Made by a program: the position numbers and the translations under genes
Notes under the pieces: generated by a model
The model's database searches: none
What the model saw: the letters and a program-made list of their open reading frames with translations, nothing else
What the model was told of the DNA's origin: nothing
Assembly (NCBI RefSeq): GCF_000208745.1
Contig: NC_030854.1
Coordinates: 19,764,481 to 19,828,480 of the forward strand
Reading direction: 5' to 3'
Origin: Theobroma cacao
Taxonomy: Eukaryota; Streptophyta; Magnoliopsida; Malvales; Malvaceae
DNA length: 64,000 nucleotides
Shown here: one piece after another, positions 43,142-53,950 of the stretch
Position numbering within the stretch: position 1 is the stretch's first letter
How the letters are laid out: each line of letters begins with the position of its first letter

Positions 43142-44844
43142 TGTAACACCCTTGATTTTTTATATGGCCTAAATGTGATGTTGGCCAAGTGACTTGATGT
43201 GTGAACTTGATGTATATGCTATTGGAGCATGCATATGAGATATTGTGGTCCATAGAGAAAAACTTTGAATTTTAGTGTACGTTGAGGATTCTAATAATAC
43301 GATGAAATAGATAAGCTAATTGATGAGCTAAATTGAACTTTGGTGAATATGACTACACTTATAGGTGTATGAATGTGACTACTGGTATAAAGGAGAGTTT
43401 TCAAAGGAATTGTGCACATGTTTGGCACTTTGACACCTAAATATGACATTAAGGCCAATATCAATAAAGAATTATGAATTAATCCTATAGCTTGAGGATT
43501 TGATTTAATTTCATGTATATTTTTTTATAATTGGGGGAAAGGGATTCGAACTCTACTTTTTTAGGTAAGGGGATCATGCACCAACCAATGAGTTAAATGC
43601 TTGAGTGCTAATTTGATGTATATTTGAGAATATATGTATGAGGATTTGAATTATATAAGTTATTTGAGGTATGTGATTAACAAGGAATGGATTTGGGGTG
43701 TTAAGTTGATTTTTAAAAGTTAGAAAAGACTAAAAATTACCTAAAAGGGAAAATGTATCAATACATTCTTGGCAAGAAGAACAATATGAGGTGTTCTAGA
43801 AGAATTCTATCGATACATTTGAAGATGTATCGAAAGATTTGGTAAAAGATGAACATGTATCGATACATTGTCTTGATGTATAAATACATTTGAAGTAAGG
43901 AGCACTTGGGACCATTATGCTCGAAATGTATTGATACATGCCTCAATGCATTGATACATTTATTCAAAATTAGGGCAGATGTATTGATACACTTGCCACA
44001 GAGGAAAGGCAAAAAATAAAAAGGGGGTTTCGGGCATTTTGCCCATTTTAAAAGAAAACCCATTTTTCTCTCTTTCTCTCTCTACCTATACAAAACCCTA
44101 AGCCCCCAAATGCCATTTGGAGTTTGTTGAGCTAAATTTGAGCTTGGGAAATCGATCTGGAGGTAAGATTACATGTTTTTACAAATTAATTTTCAATTTA
44201 ATTGGTTAATAACCTTGATCTAAATATTTTTAGATTTGGTCAAACTCTCTCCCCTTGAGTTTATTGAAGATTTGGAGCCTCGATTTGGGCAACCTAACTT
44301 CTAAGGTAAAGATTGAGCTCATTTGTTAAAAGATTGAGCATATATATTGAATTTGGTTATTTTTGAAAAGTTAGGATATTTTTGAAAGCTAAGAAATAAT
44401 TATGATTTTCATGTTTTAATGTGTACAAAGGGAGAGTTGAGTTATTTTACTTATGGGTGAACTGAAAGATGGTTGGAGGTTAAGAATCGAAGCTTGGCTA
44501 TGGACACGCTTTTGATTGTCAAGGTGAGTGGGATTTAATTAAATGCATGTGATGTATCCTGCATAATGTATGTGCTGCCATGGTACTTAAATATTGTGTG
44601 TATGCCTAGATGAGAATGCCTAGGCTAGAGATATGATATATATACATATGTGTGTGTGTGTGCGCTTGTATATATATGTTTGCTTAGAAGTATATGCCTA
44701 GGCTAGAGAGCAAACATGACTGCGTGCCTCGATGAGGATGCCTAGCCTAATTAGTTATCTAATAAAGGAAATTTGTGTTTGTGTGATTTGTGGTGAGCCA
44801 TAAAGTGGCATTATCTTGGAACCCATGGTATGTAAGACCTAGAC
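43142..44844 (+). mobile_element. LTR (or LTR part) with TGTATCGATACA palindromes
   Basis: Starts TGTAACACCCTTG at 43142 inside Athila integrase sequence. Palindrome cluster at 43752-43992, then 'ccattttaaaagaaaacc' and pyrimidine-rich 'tctctctttctctctc' leader. At 44805 'gagccataaagtggcatta' recalls the 3' portion of other Gypsy LTRs. The right end is hidden by the element starting at 44845. No gene; a (GT)n run is at about 44650-44665. Confidence 0.65.
43752..43992. repeat. TGTATCGATACATT palindrome cluster
   Basis: Six or seven copies: 'atgtatcaatacatt' at 43753, 'ctatcgatacattt' at 43807, 'gatgtatcgaaag' at 43824, 'atgtatcgatacattg' at 43856, 'atgtataaatacattt' at 43876, 'atgtattgatacatg' at 43927, 'atgcattgatacattt' at 43946 and 'atgtattgatacac' at 43979. 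The spacing is irregular. Confidence 0.82.
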
Positions 44845-45459
44845 TGTGAAACCTCGACCTTCATAAACGCGTAACTCAAGATAGAACTTATGTTTAAAGG
44901 TTTAATTTGAGCTAATGATGCTAGTTTTATGTTACTTATAATTATTTTATGTCGTTATAGGAGTAGGATAAAAAAATAATTTCAATTGGTGAAGAAAGGT
45001 GCATAGTGGGCTGTTGCTCTATTTGCATATGTTTTCGTATTTCAAGCATATCTCCCACTACAGAAGTCCAAATAACATTATTGTTAGACCATTAGAAAGC
45101 TAAGAGGCAGGGATACAACTTTTATGTTTACCACTTTGCCCAATTTTGACTAAACAATGGTCAAAATCCTTGTCGAAGTGAAAGTACTATGCTAGAAGAA
45201 CATATTTGGACAGAACATTTGAGCACCATGGTGCTAGAAATTGAGAGCTGCGGCCCTCACCATAATTTCCATAAATAACAAGTTTAAGGGATTTTTAAAG
45301 CTAGGACTTTTGGGGGCTACTTAAGGGACATTTTTCAAAGGATTTTATACCTTTTTTCAATGTCAAAAGAGTAAAAAGATTGCACAAGGAAAAAAAGAAG
45401 ACAAGTGGCCTTGTTAAAGGCATTATTGTAATTGTATGAGAAATTAGATAAGTTTTAAC

Positions 45460-45466
45460 TATAAAG
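45460..45466 (+). promoter_or_regulatory. TATA-like box in G3 5' LTR
   Basis: TATAAAG followed by a C/T-rich leader ('ttcttcttcctcttctc'). In the related LTRs the same place carries 'cataaatatc' (minus strand near 12388) or 'cttaaatatttg' (19445). It is a probable promoter of the family. Confidence 0.5.
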
Positions 45467-46384
45467 ATCCCATCTTTTCCAACAGCTTCCACATTTTTCC
45501 AGTAACTTTTTCTTCTTCCTCTTCTCATCTCACGTTTTTCTCTTTTTCCATGAAAGTTTCTCTCAAACTTCCATCACTTTCTCAAACTAACTTCAATTTT
45601 CGTGCTTTACACCTCTTGTTGTAGGGTTTTTCATACTCTCTTACTCCTTCACCTTAAACAAACCCTTAAAAGTCTTTCTTCAATACTTTCTCTCACCAGT
45701 TGAACTTTGTAGAGAGAGAAAGAGAGGTTTCATGATAGCTTGAGGACTCTTGGGAAGAAATTTCATTACCATCCACCAAGGTGAGTCATGAATTATGATT
45801 GGTTTTAAGTTATTGATGATGGTAATAATTAGAGTTTTGAGTTGTGTTATTTGCAAAAATTGTTTATCTATTTCTAGTGTTACTAAAGTAGAGAAACGAA
45901 ATAGACCAATCAAATGGTAATTAGAAGGTAGATAAGGAAGGGCTATTGAAGCTTGAATTGGGAAACAACTTTTGGAGTGATATTAATGCAAATTGAATTG
46001 GCTGTAATGTTTTTGTGCATGATAGGTTCCAACAAGGCCCCTCAGCCCCATTTGGACCATTAGGGAAGTTAGAGTTGATTAAAGGTTCAACAAGTACTAG
46101 TGAGTGAACTTGCATTAAAAGGTTTTAATATATACACATATATGTTTGATTGAATCCCCTTAAATGTTTTATTTGGTTCTTTCTTGAAAACTTATACAAG
46201 AGCAAGCCCTTATGAAATGTTTTCATGTTATGAAATGGATAGTGTGATAAATTCATATGTTTTTGTATAATGTTAATATATATATATACTATGTCCTAAA
46301 TGGTACCATTGTGTGACAAATGCAACCGTGCATGTGTGGGGTGAGTTTGCACTTACTGATGATGAGGGTGGTGAGGGAGATGGA

Positions 46385-46665
46385 TGGTGATATTACCCGT
46401 GTGCACGATGTGGGGGCATGTACAGGATGGCATTAACTGTGCATGATGTGGGGGGATGTACACGATGGCATTAACTGTGCACGATGTGGGGGGATGCACA
46501 CGATGACTATGGCTATGTGCACGATGTGGGGGGACGCACATGAGCTGAGTGAGATGGGGTGTCCGGCTATGTGCATGATGTGGGGGGATGCACATGTGCT
46601 AGGTGAGATGGGGTGTCCAGCTATGTGCACGATGTGGGGGATGCACATGAGCTGGATGAGATGTG
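46385..46665. repeat. GTGCACGATGTGGGGGG minisatellite of G3 LTR
   Basis: Two unit types. About 38 bp ('gtgcatgatgtggggggatg' plus 'tacacgatggcattaact'), three copies; then about 54 bp ('gtgcatgatgtggggggatg' plus 'cacatgtgctaggtgagatg' plus 'gggtgtccagctat'), three copies. It shows runs of five or six G alternating with GTGCAC-like words. Confidence 0.85.
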
Positions 46666-47488
46666 GTGGTATACTAATTGATATATGCTTAAGTATACGT
46701 ATATGCAATAGAAGGATCATGATTATAATATGTGATTATATGGCTTGATGAATCTTGAAAATTTCCCATGTACTTGTAAATTGATTTTATTGCAGCGAGA
46801 AATATTCTGTTTGTACTGCTTTGCTTGGATGATTGCTGGAAATTTCTTCTCTTTCCAATTTCATGCTGAATATGGTTCCTTCATTATTAAATGATTTAAT
46901 AACTAGGGGTTTAATGGAGGGATATTTAATAAGAACTTGAACTAAGCTGCATTGTTTTCAAATAAGTGCATCATGATTATCAACTTTCCTTATCATTGCT
47001 TGTGCCCTTCTTATGTTCACTCATTGAGTTTGTACTCACTGTTTCAAACTTCATGTTTTTATATTAGAAGGCAGTTGGAACCTAGGTAGAGGTGTCCACG
47101 TAGTTTCGTCTTTTTGGTAGGTATGTTGGCATTTAGTAGTCGTCCCTTCACCTTGGTCATTTTGTTGGAAGCCTAAAGTCATTTTGTTTGTAAATACGTA
47201 CATGTGATGTAAAGAACTAAAATGCAAGCCTTAGAGCATATATGTATATTTTGATTGGTAAGCCATTATGAGTGGTAACGGTTAACATTATTTGGGTTAA
47301 TGTGAAATGCAATTTTGATTTCTATAGCATATTAATTAGGTTCTTAGAGATTGAAAGTATGAAAGGTGACTTTAAGAATAGTTGATGGAATGATGAGCAG
47401 GATTATATAACTAGGCTTGCTTGGGCTTGGTGGGCTATGCCCATTGGGTCCATGCGTCAGTCATGGCTCAAAAATCAGGTCGTGACAA

Positions 47489-47505
47489 AGTTAGTATTAG
47501 AGCCC
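47489..47505 (+). promoter_or_regulatory. Primer-binding site of G3
   Basis: GTTAGTATTAGAGCCCT right after the LTR, a diverged TGGTATCAGAGC initiator Met-tRNA site. Confidence 0.7.
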
Positions 47506-47703
47506 TAGGTTGTCTACGTCCTAGGACTTTCTTTTGTTAGTCCAGCGGAGTGTCAGGTCTTTATGTGGAAACTTTGGTTGTGAAGTGTGAACCGTAACAC
47601 ATTTCACAACCAAAAGACCGCATAGATTCCCTATCTTAGAAACCGCCTATTTCCCTTAAGTGTGATTATAAAATGTGTTTAATAACAAGTGTTTGCTCTT
47701 GTC

Positions 47704-49148
47704 TTGGTAAGAATGCCACCTAAGACACGAGCCGCCTCAAGACGGATAGGGGGGCAAGATGCTCCTAATGAGATGACAAATAGGCCACAAGCATTCACCC
47801 TTAGGAGGCAAGGCATACGTGGCTGGGCCACTAGGCTGGTGACGGTGGATACGTTTGTGGGTAGACAAAAAGAGAGACAGTCTTCGGGTGATGTGGATAA
47901 ACAACCAACTGGGGGCATTACCATCGAGGACTTGGTGACAGGCCTATAGAGAGTTAATCGGTTTTAGAGATAATGGCAGCTTGTATGGACGATAAATAGA
48001 GGATAGTGGAGGGGAGACCTACAGTACAAGAATCCCCTAGTTCCCAAGGGCAGGCCGAACGCTAACATCTTGAGGTCGAGAAGGGTCATTTAGAGATTTC
48101 TCTTCTTGATTTTCTCAAGCTTAAGCCTTCTTTATTTTCAAGGTCTGATGCATCGGAGAAACCCCAGATTTTCTTAGATAAGATAGAGAAAATTTGTAAT
48201 ACCTTGGGATGTTTCAATGTTAGATCAGTCGAGCTAGCTGCCTTTCAATTAGAGGACGTGGCGCAAGAGTGGTATAGCTCCTTATGTAGAGGCAGACCAA
48301 TAGATGCAGCACCGTTGACTTTGAGTGAGTTTAGTACAACTTTCTTAGATCGATTTTTACCACTCAATGTACGTAATGCCAGAGTCAGGGAGTTTGATGC
48401 TTTGGTGCAGATCTCGAGTATGACGATGTCAGATTACGACATAAAATTCACATAGTTGCCTTGGTATGCACCTTATTTAGTTTCTACTAAGGAGATGAAG
48501 ATTCAGAGGTTTGTGGATGGGCTAGTGGAGCTATTGTTTAGGGCTGTGGTATCCCAAGATTTCAATATCTACTTTGCAACAGTGGATTGCGCTCAGCAGA
48601 TTGAGATGAGGACTAGTAAGAATAAAGCTGTGAGGGATAGAGCAAAAAGGGCCAAGGCAGAAGGTTATTAAGGTCGTAAAGATTTTAGCAGTAGTATTTC
48701 ATCTTCTAGCCGTCAGGGTTCACAAACGGACTCACGATTGCCCCAAAAGGGGAGTGACGTCACTAGTGTTAATGTTGGATCAGGGTAGCAAACTTTTAAT
48801 GGACGAAGGTAGCAAGCTTTTAGACAGAGTAGTCAAGTTATCTACCCTTGTGATACTTGTGGGAGACGACATAGTGGACGATGCTTACGTACTACGAGAG
48901 TTTGTTATGTCTGTGGTCAACTTGGACATATTAGGAGGGATTGCCCAATGGCTTATCAATCACAAGGTTTCGCTCGCGGCTCCATTCAGCCAACTTCGTC
49001 TGCTCTTTCAGTTGCCGCCTCATTTGATCGGGAGGCTAATGGATCAAGAGGTAGAGGTGTTGTTACTTCCTCTCAGAGCAAGCCTTCTGGGTCTGGACGT
49101 CAGAGTTCCGTTTGTAGAGGCCAAGCGAGGGTATATGCTTTAACACCC
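47704..49148 (+). pseudogene. Tekay-type gag of G3
   Basis: Starts MPPKTRAASRRIGGQDAPNE, the basic N terminus common in Tekay/Del gag. After a stop at 47949, capsid homology resumes near 48090: [40 protein letters not shown] and [20 protein letters not shown] (Retrotrans_gag region, 48120-48370), with a TAG at 48453. The zinc knuckle [14 protein letters not shown] (CX2CX4HX4C) is at about 48908-48949. The region beyond ([11 protein letters not shown]..., Ser/Gly-rich) is the gag-protease linker. The PBS-to-ATG leader is about 200 bp. Confidence 0.88.
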
Positions 49149-50740
49149 CAAGAGGCCCAGACATCCAATGCAGTGGTCTCAAGTACCCTTTCTTTTTGTA
49201 ATATGGAAGCTCGAGTATTGTTTCATCCTGGTGCTACCCATTCTTTTTTTTCTCCGTGTTTTGTAGTTCATTGAGGTAAGGATCATGTTAGGAGAGAAGA
49301 ACAATTGGTGGTGTCTACTCCTTTAAAATAGGTATTTGTGGCTGAATAGGAATATGAGTCTTGTGTAGTTCGAGTCAAAGATAAAGACACTTTGGTGAAT
49401 CTAGTGGTGTTAGACACCTTAGACTTTGATGTGATCTTGGGAATGGATTGGCTATCACCCTGCCATGCCAGTGTGGATTGTTATCATAAATTGGTTAGAT
49501 TTGATTTTCCCGATGAACCATCATTTAGTATTCAAGGGGATAAGAGTAATGCTCCAACCAATTTGATATCGATCATGGCAACCAGAAGGTTATTAAGATA
49601 GGGTTGTTCAGGTTACTTAGCTGTTGTGAGAGATACTCAAGCGAAGGTTAGAGATATAAGCCAAGTGTTAATGATGAATGAATTCATGGATTTATTTCTT
49701 GAGGAACTACTAGGTTTGCCTCCTCAGCGAGAGATTGAATTTTGCATAGATTTGATTCCTGATACTAGACCTATATCCATACCCCCATATAGAATGGCAC
49801 CCGCGAAGCTTAAAGAGCTTAAGGATCAATTATAAGATTTGTTGGATAAAGGCTTCATCCATCCTAGCGTCTCACCATAGGGAGCATCGATGCTATTTGT
49901 AAAGAAAAAAGATGGGTCACTTAGATTATGTGTTGACTACTGACACCTTAATAAGGTAAAGGTGAAGAATAAGTACCCCCTTCCAAGAATAGATGATTTA
50001 TTTGATCAATTACAAGGGTCACAATGTTTCTCTACGATTGATTTGCGATCTTGGTACCATCAATTGAGGATCCGAAATGAGGACATACCCAAGACTGCAT
50101 TTCGAACAAGATATGGGCACTATGAGTTCTTGGTGATGTCATTTGGGCTTACTAATGCCCCTACGACCTTTATAGATTTGATGAACCGAGTGTTCAAGCC
50201 CTATTTGGACAAGTTCGTGGTGGTGTTTATTGATGGCATCTTTATCTACTCGAAAAGCCAAGAGAAGCATGAGCAACATCTTAAGATAGTGCTCCAAACA
50301 TTGAAAGAACATTGATTGTATGCCAAGTTCTCCAAGTGTGAGTTTTGGCTTGAAAGTGTCGCATTCTTAGGATATGTGGTTTCCAAGGATGGGGTACAAG
50401 TCGACTCAAAGAAAATTGAGGCAGTGGAAAAGTGGCAAAGGCCAACATCAGTTACGGAGATTAGAAGCTTTTTGGGTTTTGCGTGCTATTATCGTCGTTT
50501 TGTAAAGGACTTTTCCAAAATAGCCGCCCTGACAAGTTGACATGTAAAGATACAAAATTTGAGTGGTCAGATGCTTGTGAGGATAGTTTTGAGAAGCTTA
50601 AGGCATGTCTCACCACAGCTCTAGTATTAAGCCTACCGCAAGGCACAGAGGGTTATACAGTATTTTGTGATGCATCATGGGTTGGTTTAAGGTGTGTATT
50701 AATGTAGCATGGGAAGGTGATCGAATATGCATCAAGAAAA
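49149..50740 (+). pseudogene. Tekay-type protease and RT of G3, cut in RNase H
   Basis: Protease: [19 protein letters not shown], where the active-site Asp is His (codon 49224-49226); then LDFDVILGMDWLSPCHASVD at 49416-49480. [15 protein letters not shown] near 49904, [20 protein letters not shown] and [20 protein letters not shown] (49998-50150). The catalytic motif reads FIDG (50226-50237), so the second Asp is lost. [20 protein letters not shown] and [20 protein letters not shown] follow to 50520. RNase H begins (VFCDASWVGL near 50664) and breaks off at about 50740. Several stops occur. No integrase, chromodomain or 3' LTR follows. Confidence 0.9.
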
Positions 50741-50987
50741 CCTCTTGAAGATTGAAGATCGAGGACTTGACGAATCTTAGTTTTCTTTTCTTCTTTAGTT
50801 CTTTTTATACTTTCTTTGTTTTGTGTTGATGGTTAAACTTTTTCGATAATGTATTTAGTAGTTATGAGAAACTAATTTTCCCTTTTATAATTGCAATTGA
50901 ACTCGACATGTAGTTTGAATTTTTAATACTCTTTTTTGCTTATGATTGATAGCATTTGAGTTGGTTGGATTAATACATGCAATTGCA
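50741..50987. other. Unassigned AT-rich stretch
   Basis: Between the truncated RNase H and the next LTR start. No ORF of note and no clear repeat match within the window. It might be flanking DNA of the Athila-like LTR or internal untranslated sequence of a lost element. Confidence 0.5.
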
Positions 50988-52104
50988 TGTGGTCGTACAA
51001 GAAATATAAAGCAAGTCGAGTATTGTTTCCCACAGAGATTTGTACCTATTTTTACTAAGTATCAAATTTATAACATAATATATATTATCCAAGCACTTGT
51101 TTTCAATTGATTAATTAAAATAAAATAATTAATTAACTAATTAATTAACGAAGAATAAATTATTACTAAAAGAAATATTTACTCAAAACCTAGGATTATG
51201 GTGTCCTTCAAAATCGTCTGAATTAAATCATTTTCCTTAACTTAACTTAATGGAATACATGGGTCACCTAAAATCCAAATTATGTACATGTCTCTATTGA
51301 GATCATGTACACATATCTTTTCAAAATTAATCCTAAATGTCTATGCCAATTAATTAGAAAAATTTCATTAAGTTCATGTTTTAACTTGGTTGCCTAAGGT
51401 ATTAAGGTATATGTCTATCCCAAACACAAAACTATCACCTAACTCCGAATTGAATCAAACAAAGGCTATTCAAAACTATGGTCTATTCTAAACTCCCTCT
51501 GTTGAATTTCATTTAGAGACCCAAGACATTTCAACTGGTAATCAAGTAGTGAAAAGCATCAAGTGCAAAATTGAATAAACCATGTAATTTCCATTAATAC
51601 CAAGCAAGGAAAAGTCAAATATTCAAACTACATAATGAAATATCCCATAATTCTACAAAACAAATTTCGTTCATCGTTGTATTTATAATAGACTTGATTA
51701 AATCAAGAGAAAAGGCCATTTTTATAGCAAAAAAATAAGAAAGAAATGAAGAGTAAAGAAATATCAAAGCCTTTTTTTGATTTTTGGTCCTCGATTCCTT
51801 TGATTTCTTTTTGTATCTCTCGCTGAAACCCTTTCCTTTTCTCTCAAAAACTGTTGTTCATTAGCTTTCTGAACCTCCCATTCAGTTGCTGAAAATTATA
51901 TATTTATAGCCTCTAGAAAACCCTAAAAAACTCAATTCTCGATTGGCAAAATTTTCATAATCCACGTTAAAGCACCATTACCTTGCTCCATGGGCACCTT
52001 GGTGCTCCAAACTTAAAACTTTTTTCATTTTCTTTCAACAAGTGCCACGACCCTCCTCCTTGGGTGCTATGGTTCTAGCCTTTCAAGTGTTTGTATGGGA
52101 GCAT
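50988..52104 (-). mobile_element. Athila-like LTR, minus orientation, interrupted by Copia C2
   Basis: Plus-strand start TGTGGTCGTACAAG is the reverse complement of the 'gaccaca' LTR end near 39251, and 'gtttcccacagagattt' (51027 on) is the reverse of the 'ctctgtgggatcgaca' block at 2066. From 51110 to 51650 it parallels 3340-3850. The minus-strand TATA-like TATAAATATA is near 51895-51910. The far end is lost because C2 begins at 52105. Confidence 0.68.
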
Positions 52105-53263
52105 TGTTGGTCCCAAATGAATGTGCTAGAGGGGGTGAATAGCACAATTTGGCTTTTTCAAAAATTGGCTCTAAGTGGGAACAAATGAAAGTGAAAAGAA
52201 GGAATGAAAATAAAAACAAAAACAGAGTAGACAATACAGCAGAATTTAGAGTGGTTCAATCCAAGACCTACATCCAGTACCTTGATTATTCAACCAAGGA
52301 TTTTCCAAATCAATCCACTATAAAAGGTGAAATTCACAAGCTTTCACCAAGCTTTACAATGGCTTTTACTAGTCTTAGCCAAAACCTTCCACAATAGTTT
52401 TTACCGAGATTAACTAAAACCCAACACCTAACTTTTCAAGGTTAAGTTAGAACTATACTCAATCAAGCAATCCTAGCTTGAATTAATCTTTTAGAGTGAC
52501 TCGCTCACACTAAGAATACAAGGAGAGAAGTGATAAGAGTGTACCTATGATCAAAAGGTTGATCTAAGTGGTACAAAATGAAGTGCAAATCACAATTACA
52601 AAGATAGGAGTTGAGTGCAGTAAAATGAGAAGAAAGTATTTTTTGGTTTTTGAGCTCTTTTTTGTTTTTGGAAGCCTTAATTACATTTCTAGCTGTTGGA
52701 AGCCTCTTAAATACTTGGAAAATCAACTCTGATAGTTGTTAGGCAGTTTTTGACCGTTGGAAATAGTTTTGTTGCAGTTCTGGCAGTTAATCTATCTTCT
52801 AGTGCATAATTCAAATTTTCTAGCAGAATGCTCTTAGTCGACAAACTGATATCTTAGTCAACTAAGTTGCTTTTGTCTTCTGTTCTCTTCTTTAGGCAGT
52901 GAGCACTTAGTCGATTAACTTCCTTCTTAGTCGATTAAATTGGTTCTGTCTTGAAGTTTAGATTTCTGGTAGTATACTCTTAGTCGACTAACCTCCTTCT
53001 TGGTTGACTAAGTCTTCTCTGTTTTCCAAACTCTTGAGCCTGCCAACTTTTTACTTGAATTTTAGCTTACCAACCCTTTATTATTTAACTAAGGAGCTTC
53101 TGTTTTGTTGATTAATTGTGTTTATACATATACTTTTGATATGTCCCTTGGAATAATTTATTTATCATTGGCATACAATTCTTGTCCTGCACATTCAAGT
53201 AGAAATATTAAGCACAAATGAATGGGAATGTTTTCTTATTATCAAAAACTAATAGAGCCAAGA
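52105..53263 (-). mobile_element. 3' LTR of Copia C2
   Basis: 1159 bp, plus-strand ends TGTTGGTCCC (52105) and GAGCCAAGA (53263), next to the polypurine tract (reverse complement of 'tctccccttttttg'). The TATA position has decayed to 'cttaaatactt' (52710). The left flank is agcat; the partner duplication cannot be seen because the 5' LTR is interrupted. Confidence 0.9.
52830..53012. repeat. TTAGTCGACTAA cluster, C2 3' LTR
   Basis: Six copies with variations: 'cttagtcgacaaactg', 'cttagtcaactaag', 'cttagtcgattaac', 'cttagtcgattaaatt', 'cttagtcgactaacc' and 'cttggttgactaag'. Pairs are spaced by about 72 bp as in C1. Confidence 0.8.
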
Positions 53264-53950
53264 ATCTCCCCTTTTTTGATGATCACAAAACATTCCTTGA
53301 TTAACAGTACAGTGTCCATTTAATCTTTTTAGTTCTGCACAAAAAATGAGGATTTCTTTCTCTAAGTGTGTGCTCCCCCTTAGTGTGGACAATGACATTA
53401 TACATTCAGAATATATTTATGCTGACATATAGAGTAATCAACAATAGGTGATTGTTGATAGATTATCATCAATATATCAGCAGCATCTGTCATCAGCATA
53501 TTGTTACCAGATTTTATCTATGCCATTTATCATCCAACAAATATAGTATAATTATCATCCATATAAATCCGTAGCCATTTTCCATTCAAATTAACATATT
53601 AAAAATCAATCATCAGTATGACAACGCAATATTAGCACCAAAGCAATAGCAGAAACTCAATGGCAGAAACTTCAATAAGAAATTTAAATATTCAATCATC
53701 AACTTGTTGGCATCCAAGAACATAAACAGCAATGTCTATCAGCATTAAAACACATCTATCAGCAAAGTCAAATTTAATTGTTCAACTTTCAAAGCAAAAA
53801 TAGCAGAAAAATAAAAGCAGCAACAGGAAAATAAAAAAACAGTCAATATTCCTAAATCACCCCTAATTACCCCTAGTTTTCCCCTAGACTCTGTACATTA
53901 ATTGTACCCTAATTCTCCCTTTTTTTGTCATCATCAAATCTTAAGGATGA
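53264..53950 (-). other. C2 3' untranslated region with PPT
   Basis: Non-coding on both strands. It holds the polypurine tract next to the LTR (minus strand CAAAAAAGGGGAGA at 53264-53279) and further purine tracts near 53378 and 53913, collinear with 37324-38002 of C1. Confidence 0.7.

Larger units (their letters stand above)
44845..47487 (+). mobile_element. 5' LTR of Tekay-type Gypsy element G3
   Basis: 2643 bp, starting TGTGAAACCTCGACC and ending GGTCGTGACA, followed by a PBS. It is the best reference for the solo LTRs in the nest. Order: 5' unique region, TATAAAG at 45460-45466, pyrimidine-rich leader (45470-45560), an AT run (46278-46290), the minisatellite (46385-46665), a single decayed CTCGCTGCAGCGAG remnant near 46795, the 'gttcactcattgagtttg' block, and the conserved terminus. 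Confidence 0.9.
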
